Shown here piece by piece: positions 53,249 through 64,000 of a stretch of 64,000 bases of DNA. Source of the stretch: Pontibacillus salipaludis (lineage in GTDB: Bacteria; Bacillota; Bacilli; Bacillales; BH030062); NCBI RefSeq assembly GCF_014642405.1, contig NZ_BMIN01000004.1:231206-295205 (forward strand). Reading direction: 5' to 3'. The notes under the pieces were generated by a model. It ran no database searches, had not been told where the DNA came from, and was given only the letters and a program-made list of their open reading frames with translations. The translations under genes and the position numbers were made by a program. Numbering within the stretch: the stretch's first letter is position 1; the number at the start of each line of letters is the position of its first letter.

Positions 53249-53365
53249 GAAAAGCGCAGGCGGGGTGCCCAGCAAAAGAGGAAGTTCGGTTAAAAACGGC
53301 ACGTCCTGTGCCAACACCGAACTGACCTGCATCCTGCAGGCCCGCATAAGCAAAATGCCATAAGT
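53249..53365. repeat. Broken fourth family B unit carrying family C copy 2
   Basis: A B-type left end (AAAAGCGCAGGCGGGGTGCC) runs to 53272, then a family C element (AGAGGAAGTTCGGTTAAAA ... GGCACGTCCTGTGCC ... ACCGAACTGACC) to about 53340, then a B-like GCATAAGCAAAATGCC. The right B end is lost. Confidence 0.7.
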
Positions 53366-53398
53366 TCGCGTAACGCACCTTCACCACTTACATTTAGA

Positions 53399-53436
53399 CA
53401 AAAAAAGGGGCACAGGCGAATTTGCCTGTGCCAAAT
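53399..53436 (-). terminator. Terminator of trxB
   Basis: GGCACAGGC/GCCTGTGCC hairpin followed by seven T on the minus strand, 150 bp after the trxB stop. Confidence 0.8.
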
Positions 53437-53584
53437 ATATTTATTAAAAGGGGGTCAATTAGTTAATTATATTATACCCCATAATTGTTTCATGCGTGTT
53501 ACAGCACAATTAAAATGCTATTACGTTTCGTTACGTTTGGTAACAGGCATCTTTACAATTGCGGCTGAACCTTGCATGGAACGC

Positions 53585-54601
<1,017 letters not shown>

Positions 54602-54622
54602 CTATATGCTCATGAGGGTATT

Positions 54623-55639
54623 TTATCCTTGTTGCCACGGTCCGCCTTGTTCTGCTAGATTTGGGTGTCTAGTGCATCCTTCTTCCCATAAGCTTAACGC
54701 TTTAGAAGGCTCTCCGGTATGGTAAGCTGCTATGCTAAACCATTTATAATAAGATAAGTGCCCTTTTAGTTTACCTTTTTCCAACCGGCAAAAACGATCA
54801 TACGCTGCTTCGTACTCCCCAACTTGGGTTAACGTAGCAGCTACACGAAGTTTTTGTTGCTCTCCTATAGGATACACATTTCGAAGTTTTTGTATGTGCT
54901 CCTGACTTTGTTGAGTCTTCCCTTGATGGAAATAAAACACAGCCAGATTACACATAGAGTGAAGAGACAACGGTTCCTGCTCACGCCAATCTTCCTCTAG
55001 CTCTATTGCTTCTTGCTCTTCACCCGCGAAAAAGAGACATACGGCATAATCATGCTTAGCCGAAACAAAATTAGGAAAGAGACGAATCATTTCCTCTAAA
55101 ATGGGTAGCGCTTCTTTCCATTGTTGTCGCTCCATATAATAAAAAGCCGACTCTTGGTGCATCATTAATTCATCTTCTTCTTCAAATGCCCAATCGTCGT
55201 CCTCATCCTCTTCTTCTTCTATATCTAGCACAGAGACTAATTGCTCTGCTTCTTCTTTAAAATCACCTTCAGGGGCTTTATTCAAGTACTCTTTAGCGTA
55301 CTTCTTAGCATCCTGAAATAACCCTAAGTGAGCATAGTTATTCGAAATAAGATAATAACAATCGACATATTCATGGCCAAAATCTGCTAATACATTCATT
55401 AAAATCTGGTTCGCTGTATGATAATCACCCGTCTCTGTATGCACGACAGAAAGCTGGCATTGATAAACCGGTTGCTTTGGTGATAATTCAACCGCTCTTC
55501 GTAACCATTTTGATGCTTTTTCAAATTCACGCTTTCTGAAAGCACGAACACCTTTATTGAAGTAAAACTCACCTTCAGGGGTGAACGGAATTATATTATC
55601 AACAACAGCTCCTCCAGTATTGTTGTTTGAAGTATGCAT
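54623..55639 (-). CDS. TPR-repeat protein (YvcD-like)
   Basis: 338 residues from the ATG after TAGGAGGACCTAC; ten further upstream codons are rejected. Several TPR-type helical pairs run through the protein (for example FNKGVRAFRKREFEKASKWL and DYHTANQILMNVLADFG), interrupted by a very acidic stretch of E and D near residues 155-170. The protein-binding partner is unknown. The same gene lies between trxB and the his operon in Bacillus subtilis. Confidence 0.85.
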   Translation of the reverse strand: MHTSNNNTGGAVVDNIIPFTPEGEFYFNKGVRAFRKREFEKASKWLRRAVELSPKQPVYQCQLSVVHTETGDYHTANQILMNVLADFGHEYVDCYYLISNNYAHLGLFQDAKKYAKEYLNKAPEGDFKEEAEQLVSVLDIEEEEDEDDDWAFEEEDELMMHQESAFYYMERQQWKEALPILEEMIRLFPNFVSAKHDYAVCLFFAGEEQEAIELEEDWREQEPLSLHSMCNLAVFYFHQGKTQQSQEHIQKLRNVYPIGEQQKLRVAATLTQVGEYEAAYDRFCRLEKGKLKGHLSYYKWFSIAAYHTGEPSKALSLWEEGCTRHPNLAEQGGPWQQG

Positions 55640-55735
55640 GTAGGTCCTCCTATCTTCGAACCGTAACATTCCTTTAGCAGTATACCATATTTGTAAAGGG
55701 GATTATAGGAGCGATTCCGTTTTTATCCATACGAC

Positions 55736-56365
55736 TTACTTTTTGCTGCTTCTACCTTCTAAGGCTCCAAGCACATGATCAAATGGAACTCCTCTTTCAG
55801 TAAGGAGCATAAGCGTATGGAATAACAAGTCTGCCGTTTCCCATGTTAACTCCTCAGCGTCATTATTTTTCGCCGCAATAATGACTTCACCTGCTTCTTC
55901 GCCCACTTTCTTAAGTATTCGATCCACACCTTCTTGGAATAACTGAGATGTATACGAACCTTCTGGTAAAGTGGCTAAACGTTCAGCCAATGTACTTTGC
56001 AAATCGTCCAGAATTTCATAACGGTTGCTTTTGGATTCTATTTCTTTCCCATACACCGTTTCTGAGAAACAAGAATAGTCCCCTTTATGACAAGCAGGTC
56101 CTTGAGGAATCACTTGTAGCAATACAGCATCTTGATCGCAGTCATACTTCATCGATTGGATGGATTGAGTGTTTCCAGACGTGGCTCCTTTGTGCCATAA
56201 CTCTTGGCGAGAACGACTGTAAAGGTGTGTCTCTCCTGATTCAACTGATTTCTTAACGGCTTCTTCATTCATGTAAGCAAGCGTCAGAACTTCTTTACTA
56301 CGTGCATCTTGTATAATCGCTGGAACAAGTCCTTTTTCATCAAATTGTATGGCTTCTACATTCAT
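55736..56365 (-). CDS. hisI: Bifunctional phosphoribosyl-AMP cyclohydrolase / phosphoribosyl-ATP pyrophosphatase
   Basis: 209 residues. The HisI half (1-110) has [20 protein letters not shown], the zinc/magnesium site [12 protein letters not shown] and [12 protein letters not shown]. The HisE half (about 115-205) has [14 protein letters not shown] and [13 protein letters not shown]. It carries out steps 2 and 3 of histidine synthesis. Last gene of hisZGDBHAFI, 4-bp overlap with hisF. Confidence 0.96.
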   Translation of the reverse strand: MNVEAIQFDEKGLVPAIIQDARSKEVLTLAYMNEEAVKKSVESGETHLYSRSRQELWHKGATSGNTQSIQSMKYDCDQDAVLLQVIPQGPACHKGDYSCFSETVYGKEIESKSNRYEILDDLQSTLAERLATLPEGSYTSQLFQEGVDRILKKVGEEAGEVIIAAKNNDAEELTWETADLLFHTLMLLTERGVPFDHVLGALEGRSSKK

Positions 56366-57120
56366 CTCACATGCACCCCGTTTTCTTTTAATTCACCTTT
56401 CACACTCTGTACGGATGTTTCTTTATAGTGGAAGATTGAAGCTGCGAGTGCAGCATCTGCGTCCGCTTCCTTGAAAACATCTACGAAATGTTGCGCATTG
56501 CCAGCTCCGCCTGAAGCAATCACAGGAACATCGACAACTTGTTGAACCGCCTTAAGAAGATCAAGATCAAAGCCTGTTTTCTCACCATCTTGATCCATAC
56601 TTGTTAACAGAATTTCTCCTGCCCCTCTCTCTACAACATGCTTAGCCCAGTCACGCACTTCCCATTCTGTAGCATTACGTCCACCGTGTGTATATACACG
56701 CCAAGAGCCGATCGAATCATCGAAACGTGCATCTATTGCCACAACAATACACTGCGCCCCGAAAAAGTCAGAGCCCTCAGTAATCAACTCAGGATTCCTT
56801 ACGGCCGCTGAGTTTAACGATACTTTATCAGCTCCTGCCCGCAAAATGGCGCGCATGTCCTCAAGAGAACCAATGCCTCCCCCAACTGTAAATGGGATAG
56901 CGAGCGTACCTGCAACTTCACGAACGACTTCAATCATCGTTTTACGCCCTTCATGAGAAGCTGAGATGTCTAAAAATACAAGCTCATCTGCCCCTTGTTT
57001 ATCATAAACCGTAGCCAGCTCGACTGGATCACCTGCATCACGGATCTGAACAAATTGAATCCCCTTTACAACGCGGCCATCTTTCACATCTAGACAGGGA
57101 ATAATACGTTTTGTGAGCAT
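56362..57120 (-). CDS. hisF: Imidazole glycerol phosphate synthase, cyclase subunit
   Basis: 252 residues, TIM barrel. [15 protein letters not shown] at the start carries the first catalytic aspartate, [13 protein letters not shown] the second; phosphate loops are VGGGIGS and ASGGAG. It accepts ammonia from HisH and forms imidazole glycerol phosphate and AICAR. Starts at the last base of hisA. Confidence 0.97.
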   Translation of the reverse strand: MLTKRIIPCLDVKDGRVVKGIQFVQIRDAGDPVELATVYDKQGADELVFLDISASHEGRKTMIEVVREVAGTLAIPFTVGGGIGSLEDMRAILRAGADKVSLNSAAVRNPELITEGSDFFGAQCIVVAIDARFDDSIGSWRVYTHGGRNATEWEVRDWAKHVVERGAGEILLTSMDQDGEKTGFDLDLLKAVQQVVDVPVIASGGAGNAQHFVDVFKEADADAALAASIFHYKETSVQSVKGELKENGVHVR

Positions 57121-57854
57121 TATTGATTCACCTCAGTTAATGCTTTTCTTAGAGGAAGTTCTTTTGTGTAGATGGCTTTTCCAACAATAGCACCACCGAC
57201 ATTTTGATCACTATATTTCTTTAAGCTTATAAGGTCTTCTATATTACGAACACCACCAGAGGCAATAACCTCTTTCCCAGTTTGTTTGGCTAGCTCGACA
57301 ATTTGATCTGTGCTTGGCCCGCTCATCATACCGTCCTTTGAGATATCGGTATAAATAAACGTCTCAACACCCGCTTCAGCAAAATATTGTCCCACTTCAA
57401 TCGCTGTACGATCAGATTTCGTTAACCAACCATCCGTTGCCACGTATCCATCACGCGCATCTAATCCTATTGCAATCTTGCTCCCGTATTCCGCTACTAG
57501 TTCCTTCGTTAATTCCGGGTTCGAAATAGCCAAGCTTCCAATAATAACGCGGTCTACACCACGGTCTAAATAGTATGCTGCATCTTCTTTGTTTCGGATG
57601 CCGCCTCCCATTTGTACGTTTACAGACAACTCGTCAACAACACGAAGGATGTGCTCTGCATTTATACGCTTTCCTTCTTTCGCACCGTCTAAGTCCACCA
57701 TGTGGATCCATTCAGCCCCTTGTTCTAGAAAGCCCTTTGCTACATCAAACGGTGAATCCCCGTAAATCGTTTCTTTATCGAAATCTCCTTGTTCAAGACG
57801 TACACATTTCCCGTTTTTCATATCGATTGCTGGATAGATTGTAAATTGACTCAT
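57120..57854 (-). CDS. hisA: ProFAR isomerase
   Basis: 244 residues, TIM barrel related to His[15 protein letters not shown] with the general base aspartate, [14 protein letters not shown] with the acid aspartate, and MGGGIRN and ASGGVRN phosphate loops. It catalyses the Amadori rearrangement of ProFAR. Overlaps hisH by 4 bp. Confidence 0.97.
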   Translation of the reverse strand: MSQFTIYPAIDMKNGKCVRLEQGDFDKETIYGDSPFDVAKGFLEQGAEWIHMVDLDGAKEGKRINAEHILRVVDELSVNVQMGGGIRNKEDAAYYLDRGVDRVIIGSLAISNPELTKELVAEYGSKIAIGLDARDGYVATDGWLTKSDRTAIEVGQYFAEAGVETFIYTDISKDGMMSGPSTDQIVELAKQTGKEVIASGGVRNIEDLISLKKYSDQNVGGAIVGKAIYTKELPLRKALTEVNQ

Positions 57855-58492
57855 AGTTCGACTCCTCCCTTACTGACCAGTTCACAAAAGTTTCGTAAAA
57901 TTGTCATGCCCGTATCCCCACTCTTCTCTGGGTGAAACTGCGCCCCAAATACATTCGCTCTACCGACTACCGCAGGCACTTCTGTTTCATACTGAGCACT
58001 TGCGATGATGTCCTCACGCTGTTTAGCTTGAACGTAGTAAGAATGTACGAAATAAACATAACCATCTTCCACATTTTGAAGAAGGGGCGAACTAGGTTGC
58101 TGTGGATCAAGGTGATTCCAGCCCATATGAGGAACCTTAAAACGATTCCCTTCTGAATCAATTCCTTTAAAACGCACCACACTCCCTGGCAACAACCCTA
58201 ACCCTTCTGTCATGCCTCCTTCGTCACTTTCATCAAACAAGAGCTGCATCCCTAAACAAATGCCGAGAAGCGGCATCCCTTCAGCTGCTTTAGACAAGAC
58301 AAAATCCTTCATCCCTGTTTCAGCTAAAGATTTCATTGCGTCAGGAAAAGCTCCTACTCCAGGAAGGATAAGCCCCTCGCATTGAGCAAGTTGTTCCGGA
58401 TCGCTTGTTAGGACATATGGAACATCTAAACGTTCTAGCGCTTTTGAAACGCTGAATAAATTTCCCATCCCGTAATCGATAATACCGATCAT
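57851..58492 (-). CDS. hisH: Imidazole glycerol phosphate synthase, glutaminase subunit
   Basis: 213 residues, class-I glutamine amidotransferase. [12 protein letters not shown] at the start, nucleophile cysteine in [13 protein letters not shown], and the His-Glu pair in [10 protein letters not shown]. It hydrolyses glutamine and channels ammonia to HisF. One base after hisB. Confidence 0.97.
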   Translation of the reverse strand: MIGIIDYGMGNLFSVSKALERLDVPYVLTSDPEQLAQCEGLILPGVGAFPDAMKSLAETGMKDFVLSKAAEGMPLLGICLGMQLLFDESDEGGMTEGLGLLPGSVVRFKGIDSEGNRFKVPHMGWNHLDPQQPSSPLLQNVEDGYVYFVHSYYVQAKQREDIIASAQYETEVPAVVGRANVFGAQFHPEKSGDTGMTILRNFCELVSKGGVEL

Positions 58493-59086
58493 TTACAAAC
58501 TCCCCTTTGTCGACATAATGCCCTGAATACGAGGATCAATTTGCGTAGCTTCATCAAGTGCACGGGCTGTTGCTTTAAAGATTGCCTCAATAATATGATG
58601 TGTGTTGGTTCCGTGATGCACAACGATATGTAAATTCATGCGAGCTTCAAGCGCAAGCTTCCAGAAAAACTCATGAACATTCTCTGTATCAAATGTGCCC
58701 ACTTTAGAAGCTGGCAAATCCGCTCTCCATTCGAGATGTGGACGGTCACTTAGGTCTACGGCAACCGTTACAAGCGTTTCATCCATAGGAAGTGAAAAGG
58801 AGCCATAACGCTTGATACCCGCTTTATCCAATAATGCTTCCCGAAGTGCCCGTCCTAGACAGATACCGATATCTTCCGTCAGATGGTGATCATCTACCTC
58901 CACATCACCTTTTCCTTCAACGGTTAGGTCGAAGAAACCGTGCTTTTTAAATAATTCAAGCATATGAGTTAGGAAAGGAACTTGTGTATGGATCGTCCCT
59001 TTCCCCGTTCCATCGATAGCTAAATCCAGTGATATGTTTGTTTCTCCTGTTTCTCGTTCGATTCGACTTACTCGTTCTTCTGTCAT
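58493..59086 (-). CDS. hisB: Imidazoleglycerol-phosphate dehydratase
   Basis: 197 residues, monofunctional. Two metal-binding repeats: [11 protein letters not shown] with [14 protein letters not shown], and the C-terminal [15 protein letters not shown]. It removes water from imidazole glycerol phosphate. Overlaps hisD by 4 bp. Confidence 0.97.
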   Translation of the reverse strand: MTEERVSRIERETGETNISLDLAIDGTGKGTIHTQVPFLTHMLELFKKHGFFDLTVEGKGDVEVDDHHLTEDIGICLGRALREALLDKAGIKRYGSFSLPMDETLVTVAVDLSDRPHLEWRADLPASKVGTFDTENVHEFFWKLALEARMNLHIVVHHGTNTHHIIEAIFKATARALDEATQIDPRIQGIMSTKGSL

Positions 59087-60360
59087 TTCTCACCTGACTC
59101 CTTTCTCATCTCTACTGCACGAGCGTGGGCTTCTAACCCTTCTAATCTTGCAAAGCGAGCAATCTTATCAGCATGTTTATCATAAGAAGCCTTACTGTAA
59201 TAAATGACGCTTGATTTCTTCACAAAGTCATCTACATTGAGAGGGCTAGAAAAGCGTGCAGTTCCACTTGTCGGTAATACGTGATTTGGCCCGGCAAAAT
59301 AGTCCCCGATAGGCTCTGAGCTATATCTCCCTAAAAAGATGGCACCTGCATGCTTAATTTTCCCTAATAGCATAAATGGCTCTTTCGTCTGAACTTCTAA
59401 GTGTTCCGGAGCTAACTCATTGACTACGTCTACTGCCTGAGATAAGTTATCACAAATTACAATCCCGCCATAGTCGTTCACACTCGCTTGAGCTATCTGT
59501 TTACGCGGAAGGTGCTCAAGTTGTTGGTGTACTTCTCTGGTCACCTCTTCGGCGAGTTCTTGGGAAGATGTCACTAAAACGCTTGAAGATCTGGCATCGT
59601 GCTCAGCTTGTGATAGTAAATCGGCTGCAATGTCACTCGCAAAAGCTGTCTCATCAGCTAGAACTACAATTTCGCTTGGGCCGGCGATCATATCAATATC
59701 GACATCGCCAAAAACTTCTCGTTTCGCAAGGGCTACGTAGACATTTCCTGGACCAACAATTTTATCAACAGGCTGGATCGACTCTGTTCCATACGCAAGT
59801 GCCGCAACTGCCTGCGCGCCTCCTGCTTTATAGATTTCCTTAACCCCCGCTATTTCTGCAGCTACAAGTACACCCGCTGGTAATGTACCTTCTTCAGATG
59901 GAGGAGATACCATGACGATCCGTTCCACACCGGCTACAATGGCTGGCATCACATTCATAAAAACAGACGATGGATAAGCTGCCGTCCCTCCTGGAACATA
60001 CACACCAACTGCATCAAGGGGTGTAATTTTTTGACCTAACATGGTTCCGTCTTGGTCCGTATCGAACCAAGAATTCCGAACTTGTTTTTGGTGGAACGAA
60101 CGAATATTTGCGCACGCTTCTTCCAAAACAGCTACATCACTTGGGTCAAGTTGACTTCTTGCATGGGCAAATTCTTCTTTCGTTACAGCTAAGCTTTCCA
60201 AATCAGCTCCGTCAAGCTGTTTCGTGTAAGAGAGAACAGCTTTGTCCTGTTTTTCTTTCACATCTTCAATAATGGTTTGAACAGTAGACCTTTGATCTTC
60301 TGTACCGCCATCTACCGTTCTTTTAAACGCATCAATTTCTTTAGGTGTGATGATCTTCAT
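59083..60360 (-). CDS. hisD: Histidinol dehydrogenase
   Basis: 425 residues from the ATG after AAGGAGGG; nine upstream codons lie in and before the binding site. [28 protein letters not shown], and the zinc and catalytic histidines in LAPEHLEV and [18 protein letters not shown]. It oxidises histidinol twice to histidine with NAD. The only break in the tight his overlaps is its 14-bp spacing to hisG. Confidence 0.96.
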   Translation of the reverse strand: MKIITPKEIDAFKRTVDGGTEDQRSTVQTIIEDVKEKQDKAVLSYTKQLDGADLESLAVTKEEFAHARSQLDPSDVAVLEEACANIRSFHQKQVRNSWFDTDQDGTMLGQKITPLDAVGVYVPGGTAAYPSSVFMNVMPAIVAGVERIVMVSPPSEEGTLPAGVLVAAEIAGVKEIYKAGGAQAVAALAYGTESIQPVDKIVGPGNVYVALAKREVFGDVDIDMIAGPSEIVVLADETAFASDIAADLLSQAEHDARSSSVLVTSSQELAEEVTREVHQQLEHLPRKQIAQASVNDYGGIVICDNLSQAVDVVNELAPEHLEVQTKEPFMLLGKIKHAGAIFLGRYSSEPIGDYFAGPNHVLPTSGTARFSSPLNVDDFVKKSSVIYYSKASYDKHADKIARFARLEGLEAHARAVEMRKESGEK

Positions 60361-60373
60361 GGGTTCACCCTCC

Positions 60374-60994
60374 TTAGACGTACTCACTTAATGCTTCAAT
60401 AAGTGGATCAAGTTGTTCATTTTTTATCCGGTAACTAACTGGATTGACAATAAAGCGTGAGGTAATATCAGCAATCTTCTCATATTCTACAAGACCATTT
60501 TCTCGTAGCGTCTGGCCTGAAGATACGATATCCACAATCCGATCCGTTAATCCAATGAGGGGAGCTAGCTCAATCGATCCGTTTAGTGGGATAATCTCAA
60601 TTTGCTCACCCTGCTCACGGAAGTATTCCGAAGCCACACGAGGATACTTCGTTGCAATCTTCGGCGCAATCTTGCTAAGAGGGTTGTCTGGTAAACCAGC
60701 CACCGCCAAATAACATCCGCTTATCTGTAAGTCTAGCACTTCGTAGACGTCCCGGTCTTGTTCTAACAACACATCTTTCCCTGCAATGCCGCAGTCAGCA
60801 GCACCATATTCTACATAAGTGACTACATCCATAGGCTTTGCCATCATAAGACGCACTTTATATTCAGGGAAATCTAAAATTAACTTTCTGGAATCCTCTA
60901 CATCTGTAAAATCATAGCCAACTTTCTGGAGAAGTTCAGCCGCTTCTTCAAAAATTCTGCCCTTAGGCATTGCGATGGTTAACCAATTATTCAA
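60374..60994 (-). CDS. hisG: ATP phosphoribosyltransferase, short form
   Basis: 206 residues, lacking the C-terminal regulatory domain. [13 protein letters not shown] at the start, [12 protein letters not shown], and the PRPP loop [14 protein letters not shown]. The short form needs HisZ, encoded just upstream with 8-bp overlap, as regulatory partner. First committed step of histidine synthesis. Confidence 0.97.
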   Translation of the reverse strand: MNNWLTIAMPKGRIFEEAAELLQKVGYDFTDVEDSRKLILDFPEYKVRLMMAKPMDVVTYVEYGAADCGIAGKDVLLEQDRDVYEVLDLQISGCYLAVAGLPDNPLSKIAPKIATKYPRVASEYFREQGEQIEIIPLNGSIELAPLIGLTDRIVDIVSSGQTLRENGLVEYEKIADITSRFIVNPVSYRIKNEQLDPLIEALSEYV

Positions 60995-62159
60995 CAGAAG
61001 CGCCCCCTTCCGTCACGTCAATCACTTGCTTGTAACTGTTCTGTCCTTCTTCGTAATACGCTTTGTTTTGCAAAATGACCTGCTCTCCTTCGGCGCGAAG
61101 TTCTTGTGCCACCTGTAAACCTTGATCAAATGTATGTGGCTCGTACATGACAAGAACGGGCCCCACTTGGTCCTCACGTTGTTCCATAGCTTCGACTAAA
61201 CGATCGACTCGAATCGCAAATCCTGTAGCGGAAGCTGTAGATTGGAAAGATGGAAGCAACTGATCATAACGCCCTCCGTTACAAAGAAGCGATCCTAAGT
61301 GAGGAGCATATCCTTCAAACAAAATCCCTGTGTAATAACTCATATGGCTAATGAGGTTTAGATCAAATGACACGTACTCACTCACGCCGTATGATTCTAG
61401 AAGGTTTTGTAACTGTTTCAGCTCATTCGTAGCTCGGTGACAGGCACCATTTGTTGTAATTTCTTCAGCAGTTGCTAACACGTCTTTCTGTCCTCTAAGT
61501 GAAAGTAATTGCTTCATTCTAGCCTTATTCTCACCTGAAAGAGCAACTTGTTCTAATGCTTTTCTAAAACCAACATAATTCTTTCTATACAAGTAACGCA
61601 AAAACTCTTCTTGCGTTTCTTCTTGATCTCCGAAGACTTCTTTTAAGAGACCTTTCACATATCCAATATGACCTACCGTTAACTGGAACTCTTCTAGTCC
61701 GGCAGCTTTTAGTGTTTCAATCTGCAAAGCAATAACCTCTGCATCGGCGTAAATCGAGTTCTCACCGATATATTCAACACCAACTTGTTCAAATTGAGCA
61801 GGCTTCCCGCCTTCGATCTGTTGTGCGCGAAACACAGGACCGTCATAGCTTAAACGAAGCGGATACCCTTGTTCCTTTAACTGCGACGCAGCTACACGTG
61901 CAATTGGTGATGTAAGATCCGGACGAAGAACGAGCGTATGACCTTGCTGATCCAATAGTTTAAACAACTGTGTTTCTCCGATCGCACTAGCCTCTCCAAC
62001 CGTTTCTAAGTATTCCATCATTGGTGTATCTAGAAATTGATATCCCCAAGATTCAATTCTATGTGAAACTGCTTCACGAGCTTTGCGTTTTTGTTGATAG
62101 AAAAAAGGAAGCGTATCGCGCATTCCTAGTGGTTTTTCGAACATAAGACGATTTGCCAA
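60987..62159 (-). CDS. hisZ: ATP phosphoribosyltransferase regulatory subunit
   Basis: About 391 residues. Histidyl-tRNA-synthetase-like fold without aminoacylation: [28 protein letters not shown] and [15 protein letters not shown]. The start is taken as the TTG 9 nt after GAGAGGGG (an ATG five codons on is also possible). The open frame to 62249 runs through the promoter and is rejected. It pairs with short HisG and confers histidine feedback. First gene of the his operon. Confidence 0.93.
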   Translation of the reverse strand: MANRLMFEKPLGMRDTLPFFYQQKRKAREAVSHRIESWGYQFLDTPMMEYLETVGEASAIGETQLFKLLDQQGHTLVLRPDLTSPIARVAASQLKEQGYPLRLSYDGPVFRAQQIEGGKPAQFEQVGVEYIGENSIYADAEVIALQIETLKAAGLEEFQLTVGHIGYVKGLLKEVFGDQEETQEEFLRYLYRKNYVGFRKALEQVALSGENKARMKQLLSLRGQKDVLATAEEITTNGACHRATNELKQLQNLLESYGVSEYVSFDLNLISHMSYYTGILFEGYAPHLGSLLCNGGRYDQLLPSFQSTASATGFAIRVDRLVEAMEQREDQVGPVLVMYEPHTFDQGLQVAQELRAEGEQVILQNKAYYEEGQNSYKQVIDVTEGGASVE

Positions 62160-62225
62160 AACAATGTACCCCTCTCTATTTCCGTTGATTTGAGTAAAAT
62201 AATCAAAATCCTTTAGCGTGCTAAT

Positions 62226-62254
62226 ACGATAACATGATAAAGAAAACACGTCAA
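62226..62254 (-). promoter_or_regulatory. Promoter of the his operon
   Basis: TTGACG (62249-62254), 17-bp spacer, TATCGT (62226-62231) on the minus strand, about 60 bp before the hisZ start. No T-box or other riboswitch is seen in the short leader. Confidence 0.7.
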
Positions 62255-62485
62255 CGAATCAAACTTCTTCACTACACTTTCTATCTTCCCCAAATTCAAG
62301 CAGAGCAAAGCCCTGAATGGATAGGGCATGATCCAAAGGTAAGAATAATCCTTTGGGTAAAAATCCTTTCACCTCAAACTTTTAGCAGAACTTGAGTTAC
62401 TCTATACTTAAAAGGCATCGTGTGTATACGTATCTCATGAGAAATATGTTAAAATTTTGTTAGATAATAATTTGGAGGTAGGCAT

Positions 62486-62836
62486 ATGAAGTTAGTACCG
62501 ATTTATAGAGTCAGGACCTTTGTGGTACCAGAATACTTAGAAAACGTTATAAAAGGTGTATTGCAAATAGATGACTTAAAATATGGAAACTACAAAAACG
62601 TGGCTTGGCATTCAAGTGAAGGAGTCGAGCAGTTCGTCCCCTCTGAAGATGCTGTGCCAACAGAAGGTGAAGTTGGGGGTCGAACGAAAGTAACCTCAAT
62701 ACGATTAGAGTTTTCAATCCCTAAAGATGACATGTTGTTAAAGCGAATCATTGAAGAGGGGATCTATCCGAATCATCCCTGGGATGAACCAGTAGTACAG
62801 GTTACGGAAGAACGAGAAGCTCGAAAGCATATGTGA
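62486..62836 (+). CDS. NIF3/YqfO C-terminal-like (CutA/PII-type) domain protein
   Basis: 116 residues, ATG after TTGGAGG. The pattern YLENVIKGVLQ, YGNYKNVAWHSSEG, GEVGG, and VRLEFSIP-like strand then NHPWDEPVVQV follows the small ferredoxin-like domain inserted in YqfO/NIF3 proteins (GNYxxCSFSTEG, HPYEEVAYD). A stand-alone copy may bind metal or a small ligand; function unknown. Divergent from hisZ. Confidence 0.7.
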   Translation: MKLVPIYRVRTFVVPEYLENVIKGVLQIDDLKYGNYKNVAWHSSEGVEQFVPSEDAVPTEGEVGGRTKVTSIRLEFSIPKDDMLLKRIIEEGIYPNHPWDEPVVQVTEEREARKHM

Positions 62837-62889
62837 TATAAAACTTACGTGTAACTAACGCAGGCTTGGACTGTAGTGAGAATACGTCA

Positions 62890-62920
62890 AAAAGGCGAAA
62901 TCTGATCGATTTCGCCTTAG
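62890..62920. terminator. Terminator between the YqfO-like gene and bioB
   Basis: AAGGCGAAATC/GATTTCGCCTT hairpin between convergent genes, T run on the minus strand. Confidence 0.8.
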
Positions 62921-62960
62921 TATTCCAAATGGAGCTATTTTTTTCAGAAAACCCTTGCTT

Positions 62961-63880
62961 TCATAAAATAGGTTCTTCTTCTTTTACATAATCAATCTCA
63001 AACCCTAAGTCTTTTATCATCTGGTGATCTTCGGTACTATCTTGTCCATCCGTTGTTAAATAGTCCCCCACAAAAATAGAGTTAGCTGGATATAGACTGA
63101 GCGGTTGCAAACTACGCAGATTCACTTCACGCCCACCTGACACACGAATTTCTTTAGTTGGATTAATAAAACGGAATAAACATAACACTTTTAAACAGTA
63201 TGTCGGAGTAAGATCATCTGTCCCCTCAAGAGCAGTACCATCAATTGCGTGAAGAAAGTTCACAGGAATTGAATCTGCATCTAATGCTTTTAATGCGCGC
63301 GCCATATCCACCACATCTTCCTTTGTTTCCTTCATACCAACAATGACACCTGAACAAGGGGATATGCCAGCACTCTTTGCATGGTTCACTGTTCCTACAC
63401 GGTCTTCATACGTATGACTCGTTGTAATGGCTTCATGATGATTTTCTGAAGTATTCACATTGTGGTTATATCGATCGACGCCAGCTTCTTTCAATTCCTT
63501 TGCTTGCTCTGGCTTCAAAATACCGAGACATGCACAAACTTTAAGCTCATACTTTTGCTTAATCTCCCTTACTGCTGAAGTAACAATATTCAACTCTCTT
63601 GTCGTAGGTCCACGACCGCTTGCGACGATGCAATATGTACCAGAGTTTAAGCGATGTGCTTGTTCTGCACCTTTCATGATCGTTTCTTGATCCATCATAC
63701 GATATTTCTGAATAGGCGCTTTAGAATTGATGGATTGGGCACAATATCCACAGTTCTCAGGGCAAAATCCTGATTTCGTGTTAATAATCATGTTTAATTT
63801 TACTTTGTTCCCATAATAGTGCTTCCTAACTTGATAAGCACTATGAAGCAAATCCAACAACTCTTCTTCAGGACAATCGA
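62961..63880 (-). CDS. bioB: Biotin synthase, 3' exon (gene split by a group II intron)
   Basis: Radical-SAM enzyme. CPENCGYC holds the three cluster cysteines; [23 protein letters not shown] and [13 protein letters not shown] match BioB throughout, with about 306 residues visible. Upstream the frame continues to a [15 protein letters not shown] segment that matches the Bacillus BioB N-terminal region. At 63880/63881 the protein match ends and a group II intron 3' end begins. The first roughly 25 codons must lie beyond the intron, outside the window. It converts dethiobiotin to biotin. Confidence 0.9.
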
Positions 63881-64000
63881 GTAGGAGGAGGTGACTAACC
63901 TCCGTCCTCTCACACCACCGAGCGTACGGACCCGTACTCGGCGGTTTCCCTAAGTTTGACGTAGAAATTTATATCGATGAGATAAACTACGAAGCCCTAG
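63881..64000 (-). mobile_element. Group II intron, 3' end (domains V and VI), within bioB
   Basis: On the minus strand a domain V hairpin (ACCGCCGAGTACGG/CCGTACGCTCGGTGGT), then GTGAGAGGACGG, and a domain VI stem (GGAGGT/ACCTCC) ending in TAC at the exon junction. This order and wording are characteristic of bacterial group II introns. The intron is cut by the window end. The exact junction is inferred from the usual 3'-terminal AY. Confidence 0.85.
63950..64000 (-). CDS. Group II intron reverse transcriptase/maturase, C-terminal 16 codons
   Basis: The frame [16 protein letters not shown] followed by TAG ends 9 bp before domain V. The position just ahead of domain V and the basic C-terminus agree with an intron-encoded protein. 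The rest lies outside the window. Confidence 0.6.
   Translation of the reverse strand, partial: LGLRSLSHRYKFLRQT

Noticed and set aside
62160..62485. T-box or other riboswitch ahead of the his operon
   Set aside because: The leader from the promoter to hisZ is only about 60 bp and lacks a T-box sequence or terminator; the rest of the 326-bp gap holds promoters only.

Overview
The window is a low-to-mid GC Firmicutes chromosome, most like a Bacillaceae genome (Pontibacillus/Halobacillus-type; genus not provable from sequence alone). Evidence: Bacillus-type gene orders (cggR-gap-pgk-tpiA-gpmI-eno; rapZ-glmR-whiA-crh; hisZGDBHAFI; treP-treA-treR), strong AGGAGG ribosome binding sites, a CtsR operator on clpP, a CggR operator, an Spo0E-like protein with the SQELD motif, and many long intergenic palindromes of a type common in Bacillaceae.

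Left host part (1-28453): an SDR fragment, a MutS2-like protein lacking the Smr domain, a guanine-type purine riboswitch driving a NupC-type nucleoside transporter, a class-III aminotransferase, the trehalose operon with twin TreR operators, assorted metabolic genes, then the glycolytic operon with its CggR repressor, a glutaredoxin-like protein and rpoN (sigma-54).

Centre (28454-44562): a 16,056-bp integrated element. It is bounded by a perfect 53-bp direct repeat that is the 3' part of tRNA-Arg(CCG). The tRNA is intact at the right end beside a tyrosine integrase. The element has an XRE repressor facing a leftward operon, two identical dyad operators in the promoter region between them, a resolvase, replication-initiator-like and zinc-finger proteins, many small unknown genes, and one long phage tail tape measure gene as the last gene of the leftward block. 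No capsid, portal, large terminase or other tail gene is visible. Both ends carry likely cargo: an ADP-ribosyltransferase-like gene with an overlapping partner on the left, and an AbiGi/DUF2971-like gene on the right. The best reading is a phage satellite (PICI-like), or a phage-plasmid remnant, that keeps its own tape measure protein.

Right host part (44588-64000): clpP, a small ABC-2 exporter, crh-whiA-glmR-rapZ-nudix, trxB, a TPR protein, the complete his operon, and bioB. The bioB gene is interrupted at the window edge by the 3' end of a group II intron (domains V/VI and the last codons of its reverse transcriptase).

Three families of dispersed palindromic repeats fill the long host intergenic gaps. 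Some copies are nested inside others, which shows that at least two of the families have moved.
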